In this document: one piece after another, positions 30,756 through 38,840 of the stretch
Layout of the letters: the number at the start of each line of letters is the position of its first letter
Position numbering within the stretch: position 1 is the first letter of the stretch
Assembly (NCBI RefSeq): GCF_008630535.1
Contig: NZ_VWPH01000009.1
Span: 1 to 64,000, forward strand
Length of the DNA stretch: 64,000 bases
Direction: 5' to 3'
Source: Saccharopolyspora hirsuta
GTDB taxonomy: Bacteria; Actinomycetota; Actinomycetes; Mycobacteriales; Pseudonocardiaceae
Made by a program: the position numbers and the translations under genes
The notes under the pieces: model-generated
Seen by the model: the letters and a program-made list of their open reading frames with translations, nothing else
The model's database searches: none
Told to the model about the DNA's origin: nothing

Positions 30756-31182
30756 ATCCACGACCGCTTTCCAGGTGAATGCCGACGAGTGCGGCGCATT
30801 CATCGCCGACCAGCAGGGGTGATCTCACCCAGTGGTTGGTCGTTGACAGCCGGTGGTGGCGTGCCGATCATTTCTGCCATGTCGAGGTTCGGCACTCTCG
30901 TCGCTCGCCTGCACGTCGATCTCGTGCAGCAGGCCAGCGCGCTCTGTCGCGTGCGCTAGTCCCCGCCACCACTTTCGAACGAGCCCGCAACCGGCCCCCG
31001 GCCGGTGATTCCCGGTTGCGCAGCTGGGAAACGCGTTCCGGCGGGACCAGGAGAGCGCTCTGCCCCCGGCGTCGAGAGCTCGGCAGCAATTCGCCCGATT
31101 CCCCGTCGTGCGGCCACTCCCGGTCGCACGGCTGTTCCGGCACGCCCGAATCCGGGCACCCCCACCGATTCTCGGAGCACAG

Positions 31183-33006
31183 ATGAAGAGCAGATATCGA
31201 AGACTGTCCACCGGGTTGGGCGCCGCGCTGCTGGCCGTCGGCGCGGTCACGCTCCCGGTGCAGGACGCCTACGCCGACGTCGAAGTGTCCACCCAGTCGA
31301 TCAAGGGTGCCGACGGCAAGGACTACACCGTCACCAACCACCTGGTGAAGAGCGCGCTGCAGAAGTCCCAGTCCGACGGCAAGCGCAAGGAATGGCTGCT
31401 GGTCTGGGCCGGGGACGAGAACATCGCCGACACCGCCGTGCCGAAGGTCCGGGACCTGCCCGGCTCGCTCACCGGCGGCATCGACGACGTCGCGGACTCG
31501 TTGCCGGGCCCGGACTTCCTCGCGGTCATCGACGCCACCCCCGGATCCCCCGGGTACGGCGAGGTGGTCAACACCATCACCGTCGGACCGCTGGTGGAGA
31601 ACGAGCCGCACCACATGCAGTACGTGTGGCACAAGGGCGACACGATCTACGCCGGTGCGCTCTTCGGCGCGGCGACCTACGCCTTCGACGTCACCGCACT
31701 GCCGTCGGTGAAGCTGAAGGGCATCAGCCTGCCGTCGCAGACGCTCGGCGGCTCCGTGCCCGACGCGTACTGGGTGCTCAAGGACGGCACCGCGTACGCG
31801 ACGTACATGGGCGGGCCGGTCGCACCCGGGCCGTACCGCTACGACGACGGCTCGGTGCACATCGGCAACGGATTCGCGGGCAGCCCCGGTGAAGTGGTCC
31901 GGTTCGACGAGAACGCCAAGGTGCTCTCGCAGTCCCCGGCCGCGACACCCGGCGGGGACAACGCGAAGCTGTGCGACAACCTGCCGCGGCTCGGCCAGCC
32001 GACCTGCGCCAACCCGCACGGGATCCAGGCCCGCGAAGACCTGAACACGCTGGTCACCGCGGACTACGTGGAGCCGCGCAACATCATCCTGGACCCGGTG
32101 AAGGCTCCGTCGCCGTACCTGCGGCGGCCGACCGTGCGGACCTGGGACATCTCCGACCGCAACCACCCGAAGCTCAAGGCGGTGTCCTACCTGCCGGACG
32201 GCCCGCGCGCCGACCCGGCCGACCCGCTGCACCAGGAGAGCCGCGCGGTCATGGAGACCACGGTGACCAACCTGCCCGGCCACAAGGGCGCCTTCGCCCA
32301 GACCATGCAGGGCGGTGCGGTGTTCTACACGCCGGACATCACCGCTGCCGAACCGCGGTGGCGGCAGGTGTTCGACGACGGCACCGCGGCCCCCGGCTTC
32401 GACGCGGCCAACGACCGCAACGGCGGCAGCTCCAACGGCGGCTGGATCCAGACCAGCCCGGACGACCGCTTCCTCTACCGGGCGATCCAGGGGCGTCAGC
32501 CCGGCACGTTCGGCCCCGACGACCCCGGCACCACCGGCGGCGTCTACGTGCTGGACATCTCGAAGCTGGTCGAAGCAGGCACCGACTACCAGTGCTCCAT
32601 CGACACCAAGCAGGAGGCCGAGCACGGCGGTGCCGAGGCCGACTGCCCGACCCTTGCGGGGGCGACGCCGATCAACCCCGGCAAGCCGGGCGCGGGGCCG
32701 CACTGGGGCGCCTACGACAACTTCGTGCTCGACGACGACGGCTACTACCGCGAAACCCAGCAGCCGCAGCGGCTCGCGGTGTCGAACTACTTCGTGGCGC
32801 GGTCCGGTCTGGACGGCGACCACAAGGTCAACATCGTGAAGCTGGGCCGGGACGGGAAGGTCGCGGTCGACGACACCTTCCGCGACGAGGTCACCGGCGA
32901 GGTGGGCGTCAACTTCAACCGGAAGACCTGGCCGCACGGCCAGTTCGGCAACGCCAAACCGCACTCCGAGCTGTTCGTGGTCGCCGACGAGGACCTCAAG
33001 GGCTGA
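31183..33006 (+). CDS. secreted selenium-binding-protein-like (SBP56/methanethiol oxidase-like) protein
   Basis: A 607-residue exported protein. The signal peptide (MKSRYRRLSTGLGAALLAVG, cleavage near YADVEV) precedes a large beta-propeller-like domain. Segments recalling the SBP56/methanethiol oxidase family are NEPHHMQYVWHKGDTIYAG, CANPHGIQ, WDISDRNHPKLKAV and the C-terminal WPHGQFGNAKPHSELFVVAD. The His-rich motifs match where family members bind metal. Known members are cytosolic or periplasmic copper enzymes that oxidise methanethiol. This one is longer and the match is partial, so enzyme activity is not assured. ATG 31183 has GGAG at 31174-31177. First gene of a four-gene export cassette. 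Confidence 0.75.
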   Translation: MKSRYRRLSTGLGAALLAVGAVTLPVQDAYADVEVSTQSIKGADGKDYTVTNHLVKSALQKSQSDGKRKEWLLVWAGDENIADTAVPKVRDLPGSLTGGIDDVADSLPGPDFLAVIDATPGSPGYGEVVNTITVGPLVENEPHHMQYVWHKGDTIYAGALFGAATYAFDVTALPSVKLKGISLPSQTLGGSVPDAYWVLKDGTAYATYMGGPVAPGPYRYDDGSVHIGNGFAGSPGEVVRFDENAKVLSQSPAATPGGDNAKLCDNLPRLGQPTCANPHGIQAREDLNTLVTADYVEPRNIILDPVKAPSPYLRRPTVRTWDISDRNHPKLKAVSYLPDGPRADPADPLHQESRAVMETTVTNLPGHKGAFAQTMQGGAVFYTPDITAAEPRWRQVFDDGTAAPGFDAANDRNGGSSNGGWIQTSPDDRFLYRAIQGRQPGTFGPDDPGTTGGVYVLDISKLVEAGTDYQCSIDTKQEAEHGGAEADCPTLAGATPINPGKPGAGPHWGAYDNFVLDDDGYYRETQQPQRLAVSNYFVARSGLDGDHKVNIVKLGRDGKVAVDDTFRDEVTGEVGVNFNRKTWPHGQFGNAKPHSELFVVADEDLKG

Positions 33007-33014
33007 TCGCGAAC

Positions 33015-33045
33015 CCGCCGCGCGGCGATGCCGGTCGCGCGGCGG
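33015..33045 (+). terminator. stem-loop after the SBP-like gene
   Basis: Arms CCGCCGCGCG (33015-33024) and CGCGCGGCGG (33036-33045) pair perfectly over 10 bp with an 11-nt loop, 8 nt after the stop. It may only partly separate this gene from the membrane protein gene 80 bp downstream. Confidence 0.6.
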
Positions 33046-33125
33046 ACCGCGTCGGTGGCGCCGTCCCGCACGCCCGGTGCCACCGGCGCACCCCCTCCCT
33101 GGAACACGAGAAAGCGGTGGAGCAC

Positions 33126-34790
33126 ATGCATTCCCACGTCGCAGCGTCCGATGTGGACATCTTGGCGCTCGTGCTGCGGGTGGTGCTGCTGACCAGCACC
33201 GCGCTGGTGGCGGGCATCGGCCTGCTGCGACCGGCGGTGACCGCCGCGCCGCGGCTGGCCTGGGGCGCCGCTGCGCTCGCCGCCGCGGCCAGCGCGGGCT
33301 CCGCCGTGGTGCTCGACATCAACATCGGCTTCGCCGTGGTGCACGCCGTGCTCGCACTGGCGGTGCCGATCGCGCTGCGCTGGCGGGCGGTGGCCACCTA
33401 CCTGGGCTTCGGGTTGGCCCTGCTGCTCATTGCCGAGGCGGCCTTGGAGCACGCTTCCTTCGAGTTCTTCCTCGACACGGTTTTCGCCGCCGTCGCGGTG
33501 GTCTGGTTCGGCATCGCTGCGGGGGAGTGGCGATCCGACAGCGGCTTGCGCCCGGGACCGGTGGCGCTGACCGCTGCACTCGCGCTGGCCGGGGCGGGGA
33601 CGGCGCAACTGCTGGCCTCGGGGCTCCTCGACCGGCGACTGGTGGAAACCGCGCACGGCCTGGCGCTGCTCGTCCTCGCCGTCGCAGCACTGGGAGTTCT
33701 GGTGCTGACTCTCGCGCTCCGCGACGTGCGTCGGCGCTACCGGTTCGGCGCGGTGGGGGTGCTGGTGGCCGTCGTCGCGTGGACGGCGCTGCCGGGACTC
33801 CCGCCGCCCGCCGACCTGCCCGTGCCCGGGGTGCCCCGGGCGGTGTCCGCGGCGGGCACGTCGGTGCTGGTCAGCCCGCACCGGCCGGGGCGGAACCTGG
33901 TGCACTTCCCGGAGAGCGCCGGGCTGGACGTGGTCGTGGAGACCGCTGCCGGGATCGCCCGCGCAGTACCGCGACCGGGAAGTTCTGGGACCTGGGCGGA
34001 GATCGACCTGCCCGCCGGGCGCAGCGACCTGGTCGTGCGCCGCGGTGCCGAGGAGGACTCGGTGGAGGTCGACGCCGGGCAGCTGCCGCCGCTGCCCGAC
34101 GCCGCGGGCCCGGACGGAACCGAGTGCGCCAGCGCCGCACTGGGCGACTTCGCCGCCGGAGCGCCGGAAGTGCTGGACCGCTGCCCGTCCGCCGAACTGT
34201 CCGATGAGGACAGCGATGCGCTGCGGCAGCTGATCGGGTACCTCGCCGAGTTCCCGGTCCCGGCGATCGACGTGGTCGGCGACGACTCGCCCCGCGGCCG
34301 TGCCGCCGCCGAGCTGGTGACCGCGGAAGCCCGGCAGCGAGGCATCCCCGTTCGGGACGACCGGGACGGCGCGCTGGTGGTGGTGTCCGGTTGGACGCGC
34401 GCGGCCGAGGCCCTCGACGAGGCCAACCGCGGCCAGAGCTACCTCTACGGCGTGCAACTCGCCCCGTGGCTGCTGCACGGCCCGGTGGTGAACAAGGTCG
34501 CCGGGGCCTCGATCCCGCTCCGGTTCGACCCGCGCGACCAGCGCTCCCTGACCTACGGCATGACCCTCGCCGCCCGCTTCGGCGGCGAACCACCGTCGCT
34601 CGCGGGCTTCCGCCGCTGGCTCGCGGCCCGCGGCGACCACGCCACCGGCGCGGTCTCCGTCTATGCGTCCGCCCAGGTCGACGTGATGCAGATGACCAAC
34701 CACCAGCACGGGAGCGCCGCAGCGGGCCAGTGGATCCCGAAGGGCACCATCGTCGCCATCTCCGGCCCGCTCGGGCTGGACGACGGCTGA
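33126..34790 (+). CDS. multi-pass membrane protein with large C-terminal domain
   Basis: A 554-residue protein that I do not recognise. The first about 225 residues hold six to seven hydrophobic segments (from LALVLRVVLLTSTALVAGIG to FGAVGVLVAVVAWTALPGL), loosely like CopD-type membrane domains. A proline-rich hinge follows, then about 300 soluble residues. Their end, GVQLAPWLLHGPVVNKV to MQMTNHQHG, is conserved-looking and His/Met containing. The start is ATG 33126; GTG 33117 is in frame nearby and the choice is uncertain. It lies between the secreted SBP-like gene and two small secreted protein genes and probably works with them at the membrane. Confidence 0.7.
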   Translation: MHSHVAASDVDILALVLRVVLLTSTALVAGIGLLRPAVTAAPRLAWGAAALAAAASAGSAVVLDINIGFAVVHAVLALAVPIALRWRAVATYLGFGLALLLIAEAALEHASFEFFLDTVFAAVAVVWFGIAAGEWRSDSGLRPGPVALTAALALAGAGTAQLLASGLLDRRLVETAHGLALLVLAVAALGVLVLTLALRDVRRRYRFGAVGVLVAVVAWTALPGLPPPADLPVPGVPRAVSAAGTSVLVSPHRPGRNLVHFPESAGLDVVVETAAGIARAVPRPGSSGTWAEIDLPAGRSDLVVRRGAEEDSVEVDAGQLPPLPDAAGPDGTECASAALGDFAAGAPEVLDRCPSAELSDEDSDALRQLIGYLAEFPVPAIDVVGDDSPRGRAAAELVTAEARQRGIPVRDDRDGALVVVSGWTRAAEALDEANRGQSYLYGVQLAPWLLHGPVVNKVAGASIPLRFDPRDQRSLTYGMTLAARFGGEPPSLAGFRRWLAARGDHATGAVSVYASAQVDVMQMTNHQHGSAAAGQWIPKGTIVAISGPLGLDDG

Positions 34791-34839
34791 CCGGACACGG
34801 CCGGACCAGCGAGGACCGGCCCGACAGAAGGAGGAAACC

Positions 34840-35031
34840 ATGTCCGCGACCATCCGCCGCCTCGCCGCGGCCTCGGCCACCGCGCTCGCCGCCTGCCTGC
34901 TCACCGGCGGCGTCGCGACCGCCGAGCCGATCTGGGTGCTCCCCGGCGTCGACCTGGGGCCGCTGCTCGAACCGACGGTGCAGTTGCCCACCCAGCTGCT
35001 GGCCCCGATCTACGACGTCCTGAACCCCTGA
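34840..35031 (+). CDS. very small secreted protein (63 aa)
   Basis: A 63-residue protein with a clear signal peptide (basic SATIRR, hydrophobic core LAAASATALAACLLTG, cleavage near VATAEP). The mature chain is about 35 residues, rich in Pro and Leu, with one Trp (EPIWVLPGVDLGPLLEP) and no Cys. AGAAGGAGG lies just upstream of ATG 34840, so translation is well supported. Function is unknown; it is the third gene of the cassette, 49 bp after the membrane protein gene. Confidence 0.75.
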   Translation: MSATIRRLAAASATALAACLLTGGVATAEPIWVLPGVDLGPLLEPTVQLPTQLLAPIYDVLNP

Positions 35032-35108
35032 CCAGCGCGTGCGCGTTCACCGCAGGTCGGTGGCGCGGATGCGGTAGCCGACGAGGAAACCCAGCGAGAG
35101 GAACTGCC

Positions 35109-35348
35109 ATGACCCAGCGGAACACCTGCCGCGTGCTCACCGCCGCAGTGCTCACCGGTGCCGCGCTGCTCAGCGCCGGACCGGTCGCGCTCGCCGAAGC
35201 GCCCCGCCAGGACGGCGTGGCCGTCGTCGACGAGCCGGACACCAGCGAGCTGAACAACAAGTGGACCTTCGCGCCGCTGGGCGTGCCGGTCTTCGGGCTG
35301 ATCGACTCGCTCAGCGGGGTGCCGAAGCGGCTGGGCCTGCCGCTCTGA
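35109..35348 (+). CDS. small secreted protein (79 aa)
   Basis: A 79-residue protein with a signal peptide (cleavage near VALAEAP) and a mature chain of about 50 residues. An acidic stretch (DGVAVVDEPDTSEL) precedes NNKWTFAPLGVPVFGLIDSL, ending in GLPL. Like its neighbour it has no Cys, one Trp and a Pro/Leu-rich hydrophobic tail, so the two may be distant paralogues or act as a pair. AGAGGA is upstream of ATG 35109. Last gene of the cassette. Confidence 0.75.
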   Translation: MTQRNTCRVLTAAVLTGAALLSAGPVALAEAPRQDGVAVVDEPDTSELNNKWTFAPLGVPVFGLIDSLSGVPKRLGLPL

Positions 35349-35632
35349 CCCGATCTCCGGACCCGGCGCACACCCGTCGCGGGCACGACCCGTCGGCTCG
35401 ACCTCGGGTGTCGCCGGGCCCGGTCTTCGTAGCGTCCTCGTGCCAAAGGCCTGGGGGTCGGTGGTGGTAGCGGGATCCGTGGGCGAGGAGGGGAGTGGGA
35501 TGGCTTTGGGGTGGTGCGATTTCTGAAGTTGGGCTCTTGCGTCGGATCTGTGGGCGTGCGGCCGGGTGGGTGGCCTGGCGAGCGGTGGTGATACTTCGTG
35601 GGCTTGGGGAGGAGAGGTGCCGTGGCGCGCGG

Positions 35633-35980
35633 GGTTCAAAGCGGTAGGTGGTCGGCTTGGGTGCGCTGCAATTTCAATGAGCCTTTTTCATCCTGCCCGT
35701 GGACCGCAGCTGCGAAGGGCGAACTGCACCGATCGGCGAGGGTCGCATGCGCCGCCAGGCGCATAACCCACCCTCGCAGCTTGCACCGCCGCGGGTTCTC
35801 AGCGTTCGCCTGGCGAGGACGGCCCAACTGCCGTGTATTGGCATACATAAAGTTGGGCACCCGCAGTCCAGGCGGGCGCTGAGGTTCCGCCACCCGCACC
35901 GCCACTCAGAACGAGGTTGGAAAAACCTCAATTGAAATTGCGTCGTTCTCGGGGCAACTTCAATCGAAATCGCAGTCGTC
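35633..35980 (+). repeat. two-hairpin repeat module, copy B (interrupted)
   Basis: GGTTCAAAGCGGT (35633-35645) is the same word as in copy A. The first hairpin is split: its left part GCAATTTCAAT is at 35668-35678 and its right part TTGAAATTGC at 35932-35941. After GTCGTTCTCG comes a decayed second hairpin, GCAACTTC-AATC-GAAATCGC (35954-35973), followed by AGTCGTC as in copy A. Confidence 0.8.
35679..35929. mobile_element. 251-bp MITE-like insertion
   Basis: The insertion lies inside the palindrome of module B. Its ends are imperfect inverted repeats: GAGCCTTTTTCATCC on the left, and GAGGTTTTTCCAACC read inward from the right, 11 of 15 matching. AAT (or TCAAT) is repeated on both sides, and removing the insert plus one AAT restores GCAATTTCAATTGAAATTGC, a perfect palindrome. 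No transposase is encoded. Inside are hairpins ATGCGCC/GGCGCAT (35747-35764) and GCCCAACT/AGTTGGGC (35822-35858). Confidence 0.65.
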
Positions 35981-36015
35981 GCCGCATCTCGGATGGTCGT
36001 GATCGCGGTGGGTTG

Positions 36016-36504
36016 TCAGAGCCAGGCGATGATGGCGCCCGGGGCGATCGCCAATGCGCCGAAGCGGACGAAGCGGCCGACGAAACCCGTGATCAGGAAC
36101 GTGGACAGCGGGACCTTCGCCCAGCCCGCGACCACCGCCACCGCTGCGAACGGTGGGAGGCTGGCCGTGGCGCTGACCAGCAGGACCGCTCCGGTCCACA
36201 CCGGGCGTTGCTGGCAGTTCGAGCGGAACCGCTCCAGCCACTGGCGCCACCGGCCGCGGCGTTCGTTCTCGCTCTTGCGCCGGAAGAACTTCGGCAGCCG
36301 GATCGCGCCGCGCGCCGCGTAGTAGTGCAGCAGCTTCCCGCCGATCTGGCCGGTCGCGATCACCACCGCCAGCAGCCACCACGGGATCTCCGGGCCCTTG
36401 AGCACCAGGCCGATCGCGAACAGCTCGATGCTGATCAGCGGGAGCAGCGCGGATGCCACCGACACCCCGAAGGTGGTGGACAGCAATCCGATGACGGTCA
36501 GCAC
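36016..36504 (-). CDS. VTT-domain (DedA/YqaA-like) membrane protein
   Basis: A 162-residue polytopic membrane protein with about four hydrophobic segments. ATGQIGGKLLHYYAARG and the C-terminal FLITGFVGRFVRFGALA correspond to the conserved G-x-x-G and F-x-GR-x-x-RF motifs of VTT/SNARE-associated proteins, thought to handle lipid scrambling or membrane homeostasis. Complete and of normal length for the short YqaA group. It ends at the edge of repeat module B. Confidence 0.85.
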   Translation of the reverse strand: MLTVIGLLSTTFGVSVASALLPLISIELFAIGLVLKGPEIPWWLLAVVIATGQIGGKLLHYYAARGAIRLPKFFRRKSENERRGRWRQWLERFRSNCQQRPVWTGAVLLVSATASLPPFAAVAVVAGWAKVPLSTFLITGFVGRFVRFGALAIAPGAIIAWL

Positions 36505-36584
36505 GTTCGCCCCCAGCGCGTTCGGACCAGCTGACGGAAGGCTAGCAACGGGAGCGCGGCCTGCTCAGGCGAACCGGCACGCGC

Positions 36585-37148
36585 TCATGAATTCTTGAAC
36601 TGCAGTTCCAGCGGGCCGGACAGGCGCAGCTCCCGCAGCGGGCGGCCACCGGCGTCCAGCGTTCGTACCGTACCGTCCGGAGCCCACCCCGCGCTGCGGA
36701 AGAAGGCCATCGAGGCCGTGTCCGCTTCCGGCACCCACGCGATGCCCCGGGCGGCACCGGTCCCGGCGAACCGCTGCGCCATCTCGCCCAGCAGCCGACC
36801 GCCGTGCCCCCGCCGCCCCCAGCGCGGCTCCACCAGCAGCGCGCTCACCAGCACCACGGCGTCCGCGTCGGGCGGCAGCGACCCGTTCGCCGCCGCGACC
36901 TCCGGCTCCGGTGCCGGTCCGGCGGCGCAGAACCCCACGACCCAGGAACCCTCGGTGGCCACCAGAACGGTGGCCGGACCCCCGGTCAACGCCTGCTGCC
37001 ACTCCTGCTCGGCCGCGGCGCTGTCCAACCCGTCCAGCACCTCGGCGGGCAACAGCTCGGTGTACGCGGTCCGCCAGGTCGTCAACTGGATGCGCGCGAT
37101 CTCCGCGGCATCGGACGGCACCGCGTCCCGCACCTCGGCATCAGCCAT
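36585..37148 (-). CDS. GNAT family N-acetyltransferase
   Basis: A 187-residue acetyltransferase. The N-terminal AVPSDAAEIARIQLTTWRTAY and the acetyl-CoA loop VEPRWGRRGHGGRLLGEM (R/Q-x-x-G-x-G/A) are typical, and AFFRSAGWAPDG gives the C-terminal strand. The substrate is not deducible. Divergent from the glycosylase-like gene. Confidence 0.9.
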   Translation of the reverse strand: MADAEVRDAVPSDAAEIARIQLTTWRTAYTELLPAEVLDGLDSAAAEQEWQQALTGGPATVLVATEGSWVVGFCAAGPAPEPEVAAANGSLPPDADAVVLVSALLVEPRWGRRGHGGRLLGEMAQRFAGTGAARGIAWVPEADTASMAFFRSAGWAPDGTVRTLDAGGRPLRELRLSGPLELQFKNS

Positions 37149-37362
37149 GCGGCCAATCTAGAGGTTGCCGCGGTCGCGTTGCGTGGCGGCTCGGCTACCG
37201 GATCGCGGTGGGCGTCTGGTCTGCGGTGTCGGCTCCGGCGGGAACTCGTCGACAAGTCGGCGCGGGTCCCGCCGCGCTGCGGCGCGCACGCGCGGGCACC
37301 GAGCGAGACGACCCTGCGTTCGGTTGTCAGTGCCCGCTGGCACCATCTGGCGGGTGCAGACC

Positions 37363-38571
37363 ATGAGCCGCGAGACCGCTCGCCGAGTTGCCCTGGCCGC
37401 CCAGGGGTTCGCCGACCCGCCACCGCGTGGTGAGGTGACCCGACGGCACCTCCAGCGCGCGTTGTCCCGGACCAAGCTGCTGCAGCTCGACTCGGTCAAC
37501 GTGGCGGTCCGCGCCCACTACATGCCGCTGTTCAGCCGCCTGGGCGCCTACGCCCCCGAGCTGGTCGACACCGCGGCCTGGTCGCACCGAGCGCGACAGC
37601 CCCGACTGCTGGTCGAGTACTGGGCGCACGAGGCGTCCCTCATCCCGATCGAGGACTGGCCGCTGCTGCGCTGGCGCATGCGCGAGTACGGCGGCGCGTG
37701 GCGGCGGCGCAGCCGAGAGCTCCTCGAACGCTCGCCCGAGCTCGTCAACGACGTGCTGGCCGCGGTCAAGGACCTCGGTCCGATCGGTGCGGGCGCGTTG
37801 GAGCGCGAACTCGGCGGTGGTGAGCGCCAAGGCCGCGGTCCCTGGTGGAACCGCACCGACACCAAGCGGGTGTGCGAGCTGCTGTTCGCGATGGGGGAGC
37901 TGACCACCGGCACCCGACGCGGTTTCGAACGCCTCTACGACCTGCCCGAACGCGTGCTACCTGCGCACATCCTGGGGCACGAGCCCGAGGACGACGAGGC
38001 GATCCGGGCGCTCGTCGAGCGGTCCGCGCACGCGCTCGGCGTGGCGACCGAGCCCGATCTGCGGGACTACTACCGGCTGCCCCCTGCCCGGTCCCAGCAA
38101 GCGGTGGCCGAGCTGGTCGAGGACGGCGTGCTCGACCCCGTCACGGTGCACGGCTGGCGGCAGCCCGCGTACCGGTATTCCGGCGCGCGCATTCCGCGCA
38201 AGGTCACCGGCCGGGCGCTGTTGTGCCCGTTCGACCCGCTGATCTGGGAGCGCTCCCGCGCCGAGCGGTTGTTCGACTTCCACTACCGCATCGAGATCTA
38301 CGTTCCCGAACCCAAGCGCAAGTACGGCTACTACGTCTTCCCCTTCCTGCTCAACGGTGAACTGGTGGCCCGGGTCGACCTGAAGGCGGACCGCGCGGCC
38401 GGTGCGCTGCGGGTGCCCGGCGCGTTCGCCGAACCGGGTTCCGACCTGGGCGAGGTCGTCCCGGAGCTGGCGGCCGCGCTGCGCGACATGGCGTCCTGGC
38501 TGGGCCTCGACGACGTCGTCATCGGCGACCGGGGAGACCTCGCCAAGCCGCTCCGCGCAGTCACCGGCTGA
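37363..38571 (+). CDS. YcaQ-like winged-helix DNA glycosylase
   Basis: A 402-residue protein of the YcaQ/AlkX (HTH_42) family. The hallmark LLQLDSVNVAVRAHYMPLFS contains the QxD motif of E. coli YcaQ, a glycosylase that unhooks interstrand crosslinks. Further family motifs are EYWAHEASLIP and LCPFDPLIWERSRAERLFDF. In actinomycetes, homologues such as AlkZ in producer strains give self-resistance to alkylating antibiotics. No such cluster is seen here, so a general repair role is more likely. ATG 37363 was chosen; GTG 37354 is also possible. Confidence 0.92.
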   Translation: MSRETARRVALAAQGFADPPPRGEVTRRHLQRALSRTKLLQLDSVNVAVRAHYMPLFSRLGAYAPELVDTAAWSHRARQPRLLVEYWAHEASLIPIEDWPLLRWRMREYGGAWRRRSRELLERSPELVNDVLAAVKDLGPIGAGALERELGGGERQGRGPWWNRTDTKRVCELLFAMGELTTGTRRGFERLYDLPERVLPAHILGHEPEDDEAIRALVERSAHALGVATEPDLRDYYRLPPARSQQAVAELVEDGVLDPVTVHGWRQPAYRYSGARIPRKVTGRALLCPFDPLIWERSRAERLFDFHYRIEIYVPEPKRKYGYYVFPFLLNGELVARVDLKADRAAGALRVPGAFAEPGSDLGEVVPELAAALRDMASWLGLDDVVIGDRGDLAKPLRAVTG

Positions 38572-38585
38572 GCCGCTGCGCGCTG

Positions 38586-38826
38586 TCAGCCGACCTGGAC
38601 TTCTTCGGCTCGGATCTGCGCCGCCACGACCTCGTCGCCATATCGGGCTGCCAACGGGCCGAGGATGTCGATCGGTTCGAGCAAGCTCTCCCCGAGCTCG
38701 GTCAGGCGGTCTTCGACCCGGTGGCCGCGCTTCCCGGTAGGTGCTCCGGGCGACCAGGCCGATGTGCTGGAGACGGCGCAGCGTCTCGGCGAGCACCTTC
38801 GTGCGGATGCCGCCGAACCGCCGCCG
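38586..38826 (-). pseudogene. truncated, frameshifted HxlR-family regulator
   Basis: Two minus-strand frames each carry part of an HxlR/MarR-like winged helix. RRFGGIRTKVLAETLRRLQ to HIGLVARSTYREA (38826-38728) covers the recognition region. A second frame carries HRVEDRLTELGESLLEPI and on to a stop at 38586 (up to about 38747). A frameshift joins them near 38735-38747. The N-terminal part (the metal/effector Cys and first helix) is missing, so the gene is dead. Confidence 0.7.
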
Positions 38827-38840
38827 GTACACAGTGGACC

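Larger units (their letters stand above)
29507..31182. other. 1.7-kb non-coding region made of degenerate repeat modules
   Basis: No convincing intact gene is present on either strand. The region contains a complete two-hairpin module on the plus strand (29828-29942) and one on the minus strand (30160-30290). More decayed pieces on the minus strand share words such as GTGCGATC, TCCTGGC and TGACGTC (compare 29985-30050 with 30470-30540). A further degraded hairpin lies at 30528-30546. The last about 430 bp before the secreted-protein gene show only the possible coding remnant at 30594-30755. Confidence 0.7.
35349..36015. other. non-coding region with second set of repeat modules
   Basis: No gene is supported. 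A degraded half element (GCGATTTC at 35517, then GGGCTCTTGCGTCG) comes first. Copy B of the two-hairpin module follows from 35633, split by the insertion at 35679-35929 and ending near 35980. The region is bounded by the stop of the small secreted protein gene and the stop of the VTT gene on the other strand. Confidence 0.7.

Noticed and set aside
34840-35348. Two small genes as RiPP precursors
   Set aside because: They carry Sec signal peptides and no leader/core border, and there are no modifying enzymes nearby.
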